This document shows positions 34,581 to 42,190 of a stretch of DNA of 44,900 bases, in pieces; the first letter of the stretch is position 1; each line of letters starts with the position of its first letter. The position numbers were made by a program, and so were the translations under genes. Under the pieces are notes generated by a model. The model made no database searches and had not been told where the DNA came from. It saw only the letters and a program-made list of their open reading frames with translations. The DNA is from CAG-582 sp964551965 (GTDB lineage Bacteria; Bacillota_I; Bacilli_A; RF39; UBA660): NCBI GenBank assembly GCA_964551965.1, contig CAZKFB010000006.1:1-44900 (forward strand), given 5' to 3'.

Positions 34581-34605
34581 AAAAGCATTTGTAAAAATGC
34601 TTTTT
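34580..34605. terminator. Bidirectional terminator
   Basis: AAAAAGCATTT (34580-34590) pairs with AAATGCTTTTT (34595-34605) between exoA and the convergent gene. It overlaps both stop codons. Confidence 0.85.
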
Positions 34606-35557
34606 ATAGTTTAGGACTAGTGTCTTCCGGTACCCAATCATTTTCCCATCCAGAATCATCATAGCCAATTTCTTTATCTTTTGTATCATCTAATTCATCT
34701 AAAAGTTTAAGGGTATCATCGACAGTGTCGTTTTGTAGTCTACTTAAGAATTCAGGAGTAATTTGTAATTGCAATTCTCTCAATTTTTTAATCATTGTTA
34801 GATATTGATTACATATACCTTCATATCCCTTTTTGCTTAGCCCTTCACTCGTATTAACAAGTGCATAAGCAAATTCTCTCATTGTATAGTAGAACTCTTG
34901 AATAATATCAGGTTCATTAAGTAAAATAGAAGGAACTGGATTATGATATATTGGATAGTATTCATCATAGTCATGCTCTTGTAAAAATTTTTCATTAGGT
35001 ATAAATTCTTGTCTATCTCGATCATAATAACCCGCAAAATATTCTATTGGTATTTCATATCTAAAATTAGAATCAGGATTACTAGAATCAATATCTTTAA
35101 ATATCGGATTATTTTCTCTTTTATTTAAAACTAATAATAATATCTTACCAGCATTATTGTGTGGCCAATTATTTAATTTTTCTAAATCACTATTCCACGA
35201 AAGTGGTAAAAAATGTGAATCCAAATTTGGAAATCTACAATAGAAATGATTAGTATCTAATATAACATCAGCCATTCCACCATTTCCAAACACTAGATTA
35301 TCGGGATTGGCAAATATTTCCTTTAGTTTATCATTTGCTTGAGAACTTAAAAACTCCATATCTTCTAAGTTCTTCTTATCTTCTTTAATATCTTGAATCT
35401 TTACATCTTCCAATATATCTTCAATTCGATCAACTAATCTATTTAAATTATCATTATTAAATGAATTGTGATCTAAAGAATTATTTATTGACATTGGATA
35501 AAGTTCATCTATGATGCTAAATATATCAGTATTATTAAAATAATATCTCTTACTCAT
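34604..35557 (-). CDS. Hypothetical acidic protein (317 aa)
   Basis: The ATG at 35557 (MSKRYYF) follows AGGTGATGAT; a longer in-frame start at 35611 lacks a good site. The protein is acidic, with an N-terminal helical third, a central beta-rich region with aromatic residues (HFYCRFPNLDSHFLPLSW), and an Asp/Trp-rich tail (SGWENDWVPEDT). No signal peptide, membrane segment or known domain is recognised. It is a single gene between exoA and mrnC, divergent from mrnC. Function unknown. Confidence 0.7.
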   Translation of the reverse strand: MSKRYYFNNTDIFSIIDELYPMSINNSLDHNSFNNDNLNRLVDRIEDILEDVKIQDIKEDKKNLEDMEFLSSQANDKLKEIFANPDNLVFGNGGMADVILDTNHFYCRFPNLDSHFLPLSWNSDLEKLNNWPHNNAGKILLLVLNKRENNPIFKDIDSSNPDSNFRYEIPIEYFAGYYDRDRQEFIPNEKFLQEHDYDEYYPIYHNPVPSILLNEPDIIQEFYYTMREFAYALVNTSEGLSKKGYEGICNQYLTMIKKLRELQLQITPEFLSRLQNDTVDDTLKLLDELDDTKDKEIGYDDSGWENDWVPEDTSPKL

Positions 35558-35641
35558 ATCATCACCTATAATCATTATATCAAAATATATGTTTAGTTGG
35601 TAATTTTTCATAATATATGTTATTATTTAGTCGGTGAGAAA

Positions 35642-35998
35642 ATGAATAATTTAGTTATGGCTTTTCTTGGGGACGCTGTTTATGAATTACATGTTAGGGA
35701 ATACTTAATTAACAAAGGTATTTCTAAAGTTAAAGAACTGCAAAGTGAAGCAATTAAATATGTCAGTGCTACATCACAGAGAAGAATTCTTGAAGAGTTG
35801 ATAAATCGTGATTTTTTAACAGATGAAGAACTAATCATTGTTAATCGTGGAAGAAATGCTTCTAGTCATTCGAATAAAACAACAGATATAATTACATATA
35901 AAAAAGCAACAGGTCTTGAATGTTTAATTGGATATCTATATAAAAACAATTTAGAAAGATGTAATGAAGTATTAGATTACATAGTAGGTGAATTATGA
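35642..35998 (+). CDS. mrnC: Mini-ribonuclease 3
   Basis: MrnC is an RNase III-like dimer without a dsRNA-binding domain that matures 23S rRNA. AFLGDAVYELHVRE (residues 7-20) carries the catalytic Asp/Glu. The C-terminal RNASSHSNKTTDIITYKKATGLECLIGYLY is the family signature (second acidic pair in the last helix). ATG 35642 follows CGGTGAGAAA and gives 118 residues; an in-frame upstream extension has no homology. It overlaps rlmB by ATGA, the conserved mrnC-rlmB order of Bacilli. Confidence 0.95.
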   Translation: MNNLVMAFLGDAVYELHVREYLINKGISKVKELQSEAIKYVSATSQRRILEELINRDFLTDEELIIVNRGRNASSHSNKTTDIITYKKATGLECLIGYLYKNNLERCNEVLDYIVGEL

Positions 35999-36669
35999 GA
36001 GTATGTGGAAAGAATGTATTTAATGAACTTGATTTAAGTCGCGTTAGAAAAGTATTAATATCTCCAAATTTTAAAGATAAAGACATTTTGGATAAGATTA
36101 AAGCTAATAGATTAAAATACGTTGTTACAGCTTCTAAGATTATGGATAAGATGATACCTCACAATCAAGGTATAATTGTTGAAATAAATGATTATGAATA
36201 TAAGACACTTGATGATATCGATAATCAAGAAAACTTTGTTGTTATGCTTGATCATTTAGAAGATCCACACAATTTTGGCGCTATTATAAGAACTTGTGAA
36301 GCTCGAGGAATTAAGTCTATCATTATTCCTAAAGATCGAAGTGTAATAGTTAATGAAACTGTTATGAAAACTTCAGTAGGCGCATTAAATCATGTTAACA
36401 TAATAATGGTTACTAATTTAGTAAGTGCAATTAATAAGTTAAAGGATCGCGGATATTTTGCTTATGCTGCTGATATGGATGGAAAGTACTTTAGGGAAGT
36501 TGACTACAGTGATAAAGTATTACTTATCATTGGTAGTGAAGGTAATGGTATCTCTAAATTAGTTAAAGAAAATGTTGATCAAGTTGTAAGTATTCCAATG
36601 AATGGTGTTGTAAATAGTTTAAATGCTTCAGTTGCAGCTTCAATATTAATATATGGAATAGGAGAATAA
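35995..36669 (+). CDS. rlmB: 23S rRNA 2'-O-methyltransferase, TrmH/SpoU family
   Basis: This SPOUT enzyme uses SAM to methylate a ribose of 23S rRNA. The knot motifs are LDHLEDPHNFGAIIRTCEA (motif 1, with Asn and Arg), LLIIGSEGNGIS (motif 2) and IPMNGVVNSLNASVAASI (motif 3). The N-terminal substrate-binding domain is short, so the protein is 224 residues against about 245-250 in Bacillus. It starts in the ATGA of mrnC. A separate rae1/yacP gene, usual next in Bacillus, is absent: the sigma factor starts 1 nt after the rlmB stop. Confidence 0.93.
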   Translation: MRVCGKNVFNELDLSRVRKVLISPNFKDKDILDKIKANRLKYVVTASKIMDKMIPHNQGIIVEINDYEYKTLDDIDNQENFVVMLDHLEDPHNFGAIIRTCEARGIKSIIIPKDRSVIVNETVMKTSVGALNHVNIIMVTNLVSAINKLKDRGYFAYAADMDGKYFREVDYSDKVLLIIGSEGNGISKLVKENVDQVVSIPMNGVVNSLNASVAASILIYGIGE

Positions 36670-36670
36670 T

Positions 36671-37267
36671 ATGAACGAATATCCTGATAATGAACTAGTT
36701 AATCTAGTTTGTGAAAACAGTGAAGAAGCAAATGATGTATTATATGATAAATATAATTATATAATAGATATTATTGTTAATAAGTATAAAAGGGGTGCTT
36801 ACTATTTAAGCGTTGATATAAATGAATTAACACAAGAAGCCAGATTAGGTTTTAGTGATGCTTTAGTATCTTTTAATCAAGATAAAGAGACAACACTTCC
36901 AACATTTATAACTCTATGTGTTGAAAGAAGAGTAAGAAATTATTTAAGACAGGCAGATACTCTTAAGCATCGTCTACTTAGAAGTGCCTTTTCTCTAGAT
37001 GATAATATGTTTGGAGCAGATTCTCCTTTAGAGAATAAAATAGGTTCTAGTGCTAACGATCCTCAAGTTAAAGTACAAGAGGAAGAAGATGTTATAAATC
37101 TAAAAAAACAAATAGATAATTTATTAAGTCCTGCCGAAAAAGAAATATATGAATTATTAATAAATGATTTCTCATACGAAGATATATCTTCGATCCTTAA
37201 TAAAGATATTAAATATGTCTATAATACTGTATCGAGAATTAGAGTAAAAATTAGAAAGATATTATAG
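36671..37267 (+). CDS. sigH: RNA polymerase sigma factor, SigH-like
   Basis: Region 2 shows the helix YDKYNYIIDIIVNKY and the ELTQEARLGFSDALVSFNQDKETTLPTFITLCVERRVRNYLRQ block, which binds core and -10 DNA. Region 4 (about 150-198) is LSPAEKEIYELLINDFSYEDISSILN followed by YNTVSRIRVKIRKIL, a typical HTH. Region 3 is absent, as in SigH/SigI-sized factors. The position after mrnC-rlmB and before secE-nusG is that of Bacillus sigH. In a lineage with no sporulation genes in view, the regulon may be different, such as competence or stress. Confidence 0.85.
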   Translation: MNEYPDNELVNLVCENSEEANDVLYDKYNYIIDIIVNKYKRGAYYLSVDINELTQEARLGFSDALVSFNQDKETTLPTFITLCVERRVRNYLRQADTLKHRLLRSAFSLDDNMFGADSPLENKIGSSANDPQVKVQEEEDVINLKKQIDNLLSPAEKEIYELLINDFSYEDISSILNKDIKYVYNTVSRIRVKIRKIL

Positions 37268-37309
37268 AATATACTTTGACATCAAATAATCAATACGAGG
37301 TAATATAAT

Positions 37310-37777
37310 ATGAAAATACTGTATACGGCTTTTAACGGAAAAGAAAATTCTTCTAAACTACTTCTTGATAGAATAGAAAGTAATAATAAACTATATTTAA
37401 AGAATAGTTTTACAACAAGCATAAAGCAATTAGAAAGAGAACTAAAGAAAAATAAATACGATTTAATTATTTCTTTTGGACAATGGGCTTGTTTAGCCAA
37501 AGATGTAATTCAAATAGAAATAAAAGGAAAACAAGAGGATGAATTTATAACAAATTTTAATTATGAGAATTTGAAAAATAGAATAGAAAAAAAATATATG
37601 GTAAATATTTCGTCAGATGCAGGTAATTATTTGTGTAACAATTTATACTATCATGGATTAAAATATATTTATGAGAATTCTTTAGAAACTAATATGCTGT
37701 TTATACATATTCCGAAAAATAAAAATATATCTAACATAGATGAAATGGCATCTATATTCAATTATTTAAATTATTAA
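37310..37777 (+). CDS. Short pyroglutamyl-peptidase I-like protein (155 aa)
   Basis: The protein follows the Pcp fold: MKILYTAFNG (1-10), DLIISFGQWA (about 52-61, equivalent to the xxGQAGGR strand), DAGNYLCNNLYYHGL with the catalytic Cys of the family's xCN motif, and LFIHIPK with the catalytic His. The Glu normally found after the Gly-Gln strand is not clearly aligned. It is about 50 residues shorter than typical Pcp (200-215), with the middle missing. ATG 37310 follows CGAGG. It lies between sigH and secE, where Bacillus has rpmG. It may be active or a reduced relic. Confidence 0.75.
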   Translation: MKILYTAFNGKENSSKLLLDRIESNNKLYLKNSFTTSIKQLERELKKNKYDLIISFGQWACLAKDVIQIEIKGKQEDEFITNFNYENLKNRIEKKYMVNISSDAGNYLCNNLYYHGLKYIYENSLETNMLFIHIPKNKNISNIDEMASIFNYLNY

Positions 37778-37796
37778 AATAAATTATAATTAATAG

Positions 37797-37852
37797 TTGC
37801 AAGTCTCACTTTTGTGTGCTATATTAATGGCGTACACGAAAGTGTTTTTTTT
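37797..37852 (+). promoter_or_regulatory. secE promoter nested in a terminator hairpin
   Basis: TTGCAA (37797-37802), 17-bp spacer and TATATT (37820-37825) form a promoter. CACTTTTGTGTGC (37807-37819) pairs with GCGTACACGAAAGTG's last 13 bases (37832-37844) and is followed by T8, a 13-bp intrinsic terminator for transcripts from upstream. The -10 box is exactly at the start of its 12-nt loop. Confidence 0.65.
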
Positions 37853-37878
37853 ATACAAAAAAAATAAGAGGTGACATT

Positions 37879-38268
37879 ATGGCAAAAAAGGAAAAAGAGA
37901 ATAAAAAGGCTAAGTCTTCTTCAATTAAAAACGAGAAAAAAGAACTTAAAAAAGCTATCCTTAAGGAGCGACTTGAGGTTGAAGAAAAAATCGATAAGTT
38001 AATAGAAGAAAAAAAGGCAACTAAAGATAAGGCAAAGAAACAAGAATTAAAGAAAGAAATAAAGAATGAAAAGGTTAAATTAAGTAGAATTGGCAAGAAA
38101 GATACATTCTTATCTGACGTTAGAGCAGAAATGAGACTTGTTAGATGGCCAAGCGCTAAAGAAGTATTCAAATATTCAATTGCATGTTTAATGTTTGTTG
38201 CATTTTTTGCATTATTCTTCTATGGAATTGACTTTTTATTCGCATTAGTAAAGGATTTGATGAATTAA
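37879..38268 (+). CDS. secE: Preprotein translocase subunit SecE with charged N-terminal extension
   Basis: SecE clamps SecY in the Sec translocon. The core is residues 76-129: TFLSDVRAEMRLVRWPSAKE, the conserved amphipathic helix and Trp-Pro hinge, then one membrane helix (about 99-122). Residues 1-75 are an added Lys/Glu-rich coiled-coil-like segment absent from the roughly 60-residue Bacillus protein. ATG 37879 follows AAGAGGTGAC. The gene overlaps nusG by one base (TAATG), the classic secE-nusG pair. Confidence 0.95.
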   Translation: MAKKEKENKKAKSSSIKNEKKELKKAILKERLEVEEKIDKLIEEKKATKDKAKKQELKKEIKNEKVKLSRIGKKDTFLSDVRAEMRLVRWPSAKEVFKYSIACLMFVAFFALFFYGIDFLFALVKDLMN

Positions 38269-38962
38269 TGGAAAAATTATGGTATGTTGTTAACACTTAT
38301 TCTGGACATGAAGCTAAAGTAAAAGAAAAACTTGAAATGCGTGCTGAATCTATGGGCTTCTCTGATTATATTTTTAGAGTTATTGTTCCTGAAGAGACAG
38401 TTATCGAAACAATGAAAGATGGATCAAAGAAAGAAAAACATCATAAGATGTTCCCAGGCTATATCTTAGTTGAAATGATAATGACAGATGAAGCTTGGTA
38501 TGTTGTTCGTAATACTCCGGGTGTTACGGGATTTATTGGTTCATCAGGAAAAGGAGCAAAACCAACTCCATTATTACCACAAGAGATTGATAAGATATTA
38601 ATCAGTATGGGTATGAGCAGAGTTGATGTTGATGCTGAATTAGTTGTTGGTACAAGAGTAACGATAGTTGATGGTCCATTCAAAGGTATGGAAGGTAACA
38701 TTGATTCAATTGATACTGAAAATTCACGCCTTACNNNNNNNNNNNNNNNNNNNNNNNNNNNNNNNNNNNNNNNNNNNNNNNNNNNNNNNNNNNNNNNNNN
38801 NNNNNNNNNNNNNNNNNNNNNNNNNNNNNNNNNNTCAAAGGTATGGAAGGTAACATTGATTCAATTGATACTGAAAATTCACGCCTTACAGTTCTTATCG
38901 ATTTATTTGGTCAAGAAACACCTGTTGAAGTCGAATTATTCCAAGTAAGTATTGCTAATTAG
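38268..38962 (+). CDS. nusG: Transcription termination/antitermination factor NusG (split by an artificial gap)
   Basis: NusG binds RNA polymerase and couples it to Rho or ribosomes. The NGN domain (1-110) shows WYVVNTYSGHEAKVKEKLE and HHKMFPGYILVEM; the KOW domain shows VGTRVTIVDGPFKGMEGNI. The sequence 38680-38734 before the gap is repeated exactly at 38835-38889 after it. Removing one copy plus the 100 N (155 nt) leaves 540 nt in frame: 179 residues plus TAG at 38960-38962, ending LFQVSIAN. This is normal NusG length, so the gene is intact. Read literally, the scaffold gives a false C-terminus. Confidence 0.95.
38680..38889. repeat. 55-bp direct duplication flanking a 100-N scaffold gap
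   Basis: 38680-38734 and 38835-38889 are identical over 55 bp, with exactly 100 N (38735-38834) between. This is what a scaffolder leaves when contigs overlapping by a k-mer of 55 are not merged. Confidence 0.95.
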
Positions 38963-38989
38963 TAGTTTATTCTAAAGGGGGAAGATTAA

Positions 38990-39406
38990 ATGAAAAAGAG
39001 TGATATAACTAAAGTCGTTTTATCAGAGTTAATAAATGAATTCTATCCTGACGATGCTAAATAAATTGACTGGATGGGAAATCCTATAACTAATAAAAAT
39101 AGGCCCACATATCATCATATAGTAGAAGCTCGTGAGTTAAAACATCAAAATAAAGCTACGACAGCAACTAAAGAAAATGGAGCTGTTTTAGGAGTTAAAA
39201 GCCATAGAAAACTAAACATTCTAGAAACTCTGGATCCTGAACTATATGAATGTTGGAATTATTTATTCTTAGTTATTAACAATATGGGAATATATCCGAT
39301 AGATGATGTATGGAAAATGATTTATTCATTAAAAGAGAAAACTGAAAAAACGATTTATCCCAAGAGTTCTTCTAAAGGATTAAAAAGAACAATAGATAAT
39401 TCATAA
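38990..39406 (+). pseudogene. Small HNH-like gene interrupted by an in-frame TAA
   Basis: ATG 38990 has AAAGGGGGAAG upstream and opens a frame of 24 codons ending in YPDDAK, then TAA (39062-39064). The same frame continues with IDWMGNPITNKNRPTYHH and runs to 39406. The continuing part has HH in TYHHIVEA, then ENGAVLGVKSHRKLNI, an H-N-H-like pattern without zinc cysteines. One base change (CAA, AAA or GAA to TAA) would explain the break. A restart at ATG 39074 (110 aa) keeps the HNH part but lacks a ribosome binding site. It lies between nusG and rplK, outside the conserved order. Confidence 0.7.
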
Positions 39407-39415
39407 TATATATAT

Positions 39416-39446
39416 AAATACATTCTTAAATGGATGTATTTTTTTA
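39416..39446 (+). terminator. Intrinsic terminator
   Basis: AAATACATTC (39416-39425) pairs with GGATGTATTT (39432-39441, one G-T pair), followed by T's. It ends the secE-nusG-HNH transcript. Confidence 0.75.
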
Positions 39447-39505
39447 CTATTTTTTTAAATAATGCTATAATAGGGAACACAAAAAAGAAATGGTGGGGGT
39501 AATAT

Positions 39506-40558
39506 ATGAAAAAGTGGAACTTAAAAACAATAAGAAATTATATTGAAGGATTAGATATTGAATTTGATTTAGAAGAACTAGAAAATGATGTCGAATTTAT
39601 GATAGCTGTTATAAATTATAGTAATGACTATAAAATGTATTCTTTTTGTGGGGATAAAATAAAGTATAATTATGAACTTATTAAATTTATGATTCAAAAA
39701 TTTAATGCTAATCCAAACTATGTAATAGAACTTGCTAATGATTACTTCGATCATACTTTAACGGATGGATACTTAGATGATATTCCAACTATTGAATATC
39801 TAGAAGTCTTACTTACTTTAGATAAATATCTTCCTAGATCATTAGAAGAAAATATAATTATGGAAAAAATAAGAGCAAGAAATGAATACATGAGATATCG
39901 TGTTAGTTTTGAAGCTTCTTTAGAAAATGATCCAGAAGAAAATAGTTTAGGTTTTGATTTTATAGAATATTTCTATTCTGGAAGTGTTTTAATAAAAGAC
40001 TTCTTTGCATATAATATGATTGATGAAATTTTCTCATCTCATAAAATAGAAAAGAAACTACATGAAACTTATAAAGAGAAACCAAACTCTTCTATATCTG
40101 TATTAATTGAATTACTTAAATGCTATGATAGAGAACTTGCCTACTATGTAACAGCAAGGATAAAAGAATTTAATACTCATCTTAATGAAATAGATAAGAT
40201 GATAAATAGATGGGATACTTATATTACTAATAGTAGACATGAAAAAGCCAATGATGTTATAGATGCAATATATAAATACTTAGATGAGTATGGATATGCA
40301 ATAGCATCTAGTGTGGATCAAATAATAACATACTTTGGTAATAAATATAATATATTAGAAGAAATGAAAATAGCAGATACCTATTTTATGCCTGCTGAAC
40401 TAGATTTAAAGAGTAAACGATTCCAAGAAAGAAGTTTAATTACTCAATTAGATAGTATAATTAGATTAATATTAAATGATAAATATGATCCATACGTTTA
40501 TGCTAATAATTATAAAAAATGTGAAATAAAGCAATATAAAATACCTATAAATAAGTAA
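39506..40558 (+). CDS. Hypothetical helical protein (350 aa)
   Basis: ATG 39506 follows TGGTGGGGG. The protein is acidic and all-helical, with an N-terminal repeat-like part (ENDVEFMIAVINYSNDYKMYSFC, then YELIKFMIQKFNANPNYVIEL) that resembles short helical repeats of the DUF4116 type. No membrane segment or catalytic motif is seen. It has its own transcription unit, between the terminator at 39446 and the rplK promoter, and splits the usual nusG-rplK adjacency. Function unknown. Confidence 0.7.
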   Translation: MKKWNLKTIRNYIEGLDIEFDLEELENDVEFMIAVINYSNDYKMYSFCGDKIKYNYELIKFMIQKFNANPNYVIELANDYFDHTLTDGYLDDIPTIEYLEVLLTLDKYLPRSLEENIIMEKIRARNEYMRYRVSFEASLENDPEENSLGFDFIEYFYSGSVLIKDFFAYNMIDEIFSSHKIEKKLHETYKEKPNSSISVLIELLKCYDRELAYYVTARIKEFNTHLNEIDKMINRWDTYITNSRHEKANDVIDAIYKYLDEYGYAIASSVDQIITYFGNKYNILEEMKIADTYFMPAELDLKSKRFQERSLITQLDSIIRLILNDKYDPYVYANNYKKCEIKQYKIPINK

Positions 40559-40574
40559 AAAAGCCAATTAGATA

Positions 40575-40603
40575 TTGTTTTTTTGATTATTTTGTGTTAG
40601 TAT
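40575..40603 (+). promoter_or_regulatory. Promoter of the rplK-rplA operon
   Basis: TTGTTT (40575-40580), 17-bp spacer and an extended -10 TGtTAGTAT (ending 40603). Confidence 0.65.
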
Positions 40604-40609
40604 CTTAAT

Positions 40610-40696
40610 TGCTAAAGTTTAATTAGCGTGTGGGAGGGAAACGCGGATTAGCCCAATACCACAAAGCGAAAATACGGGAAGGATGTGTTTTACGTG
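40610..40696 (+). promoter_or_regulatory. Structured 5' leader of rplK (candidate r-protein control element)
   Basis: Three hairpins can be drawn: GCTAA/TTAGC near 40611-40627; TGTGG (40629-40633) with CCACA (40659-40663) enclosing GGG/CCC; and AAAATAC (40669-40675) with GTGTTTT (40685-40691). The last presents the ribosome binding site AAGGA in its loop and reaches the GTG start codon through CG/CG closure (40667-40668 with 40693-40694). L1 autoregulates this operon in Escherichia coli; the same role here is inference. Confidence 0.55.
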
Positions 40697-41278
40697 GCAA
40701 AAGAAGTCGTAAAGAAAATTAAGTTACAAATTCCAGCCGGAGCTGCTACACCAGCACCACCTGTTGGTACTGTTTTAGGACCTGCTGGTATTAATTTACA
40801 AGAGTTCTGTACAAAATATAATGACGCTACTAAAGATAAAAAGGGCGACATTATTCCAGTTGAAATTTCTGTATATGAAGATAGAACATTTGATTTTGTA
40901 CTAAAGACTCCACCTGCTGCTGAATTAATCAAGAAATATGCTAAGATTAAATCTGGATCTAAGAAGGGTGCACACGAAATTGTTGCAACTATTAGTAAGG
41001 AAGATGTTAAAGCTATAGCAGAAACTAAGATGCCTGATTTAAATGCTTATACAGTTGAAGAAGCAATGAAAATTGTTGAAGGAACTGCTAGAAACATGGG
41101 TGTTGCAGTTAAAGGTGTTAATGATGCTGAATTAGCTGAAGAAGCTGCATCAGCACAAGCTGCTGAAATAGAAGAAGCAAAGCGTGAAGCTAAACTTGAA
41201 GCTATGGAAGCTAGTGCAAGCAATACAAATGTAGAAACTGAAGTAATAACTGAAAAAGAATCTACTGAAGAAGAATAA
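40694..41278 (+). CDS. rplK: 50S ribosomal protein L11 with acidic C-terminal extension
   Basis: L11 forms the GTPase-associated centre with 23S rRNA. The start is GTG 40694 (MAKEVVKKIKLQIPAG); the nearest Shine-Dalgarno lies in a leader hairpin loop. Residues 1-141 cover the whole normal protein, including the N-terminal PAGAATPAPPVGTVLG and the rRNA-binding end EGTARNMGVAVKG. Residues 142-194 are an extra Ala/Glu-rich, probably helical and disordered tail (ELAEEAASAQAAEIEEAKRE...). There is no frameshift, and the next gene is separate, so the tail is a real extension. Confidence 0.96.
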   Translation: MAKEVVKKIKLQIPAGAATPAPPVGTVLGPAGINLQEFCTKYNDATKDKKGDIIPVEISVYEDRTFDFVLKTPPAAELIKKYAKIKSGSKKGAHEIVATISKEDVKAIAETKMPDLNAYTVEEAMKIVEGTARNMGVAVKGVNDAELAEEAASAQAAEIEEAKREAKLEAMEASASNTNVETEVITEKESTEEE

Positions 41279-41336
41279 TTAAAATAATAAATAATTTAAA
41301 AAAAATCCGCTAATAAACCACGATTGGAGGGTATGT

Positions 41337-42035
41337 ATGAAAAGAGTAGGAAAGAAATACGTGGAAGCTTCTGAAAAAGTAGACAAAACTAAAAAGTATA
41401 CTGTAGAAGAAGCTGTTAAGTTAGCTAAAGAAACTAGTACTACAAAATTTGATAGTTCAGTTGAAATAGCAATCAAACTTAATATTGATACTAAAAAAGC
41501 TGATCAACAACTTAGAGGCTCTTTAGTATTACCTAATGGTAATGGTAAAACTAAGAAGATCTTAGTTTTAGCTAAAGGTGCACAAGCAGAAGCTGCTAAG
41601 AAAGCAGGAGCTGACTTTGTTGGAGAACAAGATATGATTGACAAAATTGCTAATGAAAATTGGTTTGATTATGATACAATCATTGCAACTCCAGAAATGA
41701 TGCCTGCCTTAGGTAAGATTGGTAAAGTTTTAGGACCTAAAGGTTTAATGCCAAATCCTAAGACTGGAACAGTTACACCAACACCTGAGAAAACTGTTGA
41801 AGATGTTAAAAAAGGTATGATTGAATACAGAGCTGATTCATATGGTAATATCCATTGTTCAGTTGGAAAAGTTTCTTTTGATGAATCAAAATTAAAAGAA
41901 AATGTTGATTTCGTTATTAACACTATTGTTAAAGCAAAACCAACAACAATCAAAGGAAAATACATTCAAAATATAACTATTTCTACTACTATGGGTCCTG
42001 GTATCCGTGTAGATGTAAATAGTATTGACATGTAG
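41337..42035 (+). CDS. rplA: 50S ribosomal protein L1
   Basis: L1 binds helices 76-78 of 23S rRNA (the L1 stalk) and in many bacteria represses its own operon. The sequence is typical: MKRVGKKYVEASEKVDKTK, KFDSSVEIAIKLNID, LGKIGKVLGPKGLMPNPKTGTVT and a C-terminal PTTIKGKYIQNITISTTMGPGIRVD. At 232 residues it is normal length. ATG 41337 follows GGAGGG. Its last codons carry the -35 box of the rplJL promoter. Confidence 0.98.
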   Translation: MKRVGKKYVEASEKVDKTKKYTVEEAVKLAKETSTTKFDSSVEIAIKLNIDTKKADQQLRGSLVLPNGNGKTKKILVLAKGAQAEAAKKAGADFVGEQDMIDKIANENWFDYDTIIATPEMMPALGKIGKVLGPKGLMPNPKTGTVTPTPEKTVEDVKKGMIEYRADSYGNIHCSVGKVSFDESKLKENVDFVINTIVKAKPTTIKGKYIQNITISTTMGPGIRVDVNSIDM

Positions 42036-42053
42036 TTTATAATTTGATAATAT
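42025..42053 (+). promoter_or_regulatory. Strong promoter of rplJ-rplL inside the end of rplA
   Basis: A perfect -35 TTGACA (42025-42030, in the Ile-Asp-Met codons of rplA), 17-bp spacer and an extended -10 TGaTAATAT (to 42053). Confidence 0.75.
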
Positions 42054-42059
42054 AACGAA

Positions 42060-42168
42060 TGAAAAAACGAGTACCGAAGACAGTAGGGAGTCTAACTTTA
42101 ATAATCCTACCGAGGGAGAGTTTATATCTTTTAAGAATATAACTTTCCTGTGTGGAAAGTTTTTTTAT
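42060..42168 (+). promoter_or_regulatory. Ribosomal protein L10 leader with downstream terminator
   Basis: The conserved L10-leader blocks ACCGAAGACAGTAGGGAG and CCTACCGAGGGAGAG are present, GTAGG (42083-42087) pairing with CCTAC (42106-42110). They are followed by AACTTTCC/GGAAAGTT (42141-42148 with 42154-42161) and T7. In this known element, L10-(L12)4 binding promotes premature termination ahead of rplJ. Confidence 0.88.
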
Positions 42169-42190
42169 AAATATTTAAGGAGGATAAATT

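Noticed and set aside
37778..37878. A hidden rpmG (L33) gene between the pcp-like gene and secE.
   Set aside because: The 100-nt space holds a promoter and terminator hairpin, with no frame carrying the CxxC motifs of L33.
38668..38853. A frameshift or new gene around the nusG gap.
   Set aside because: It is fully explained by the 55-bp overlap duplication.
39062..39064. TAA as a sense codon (code change).
   Set aside because: TAA ends many intact genes in the window, including rplK, uvrA and secE.
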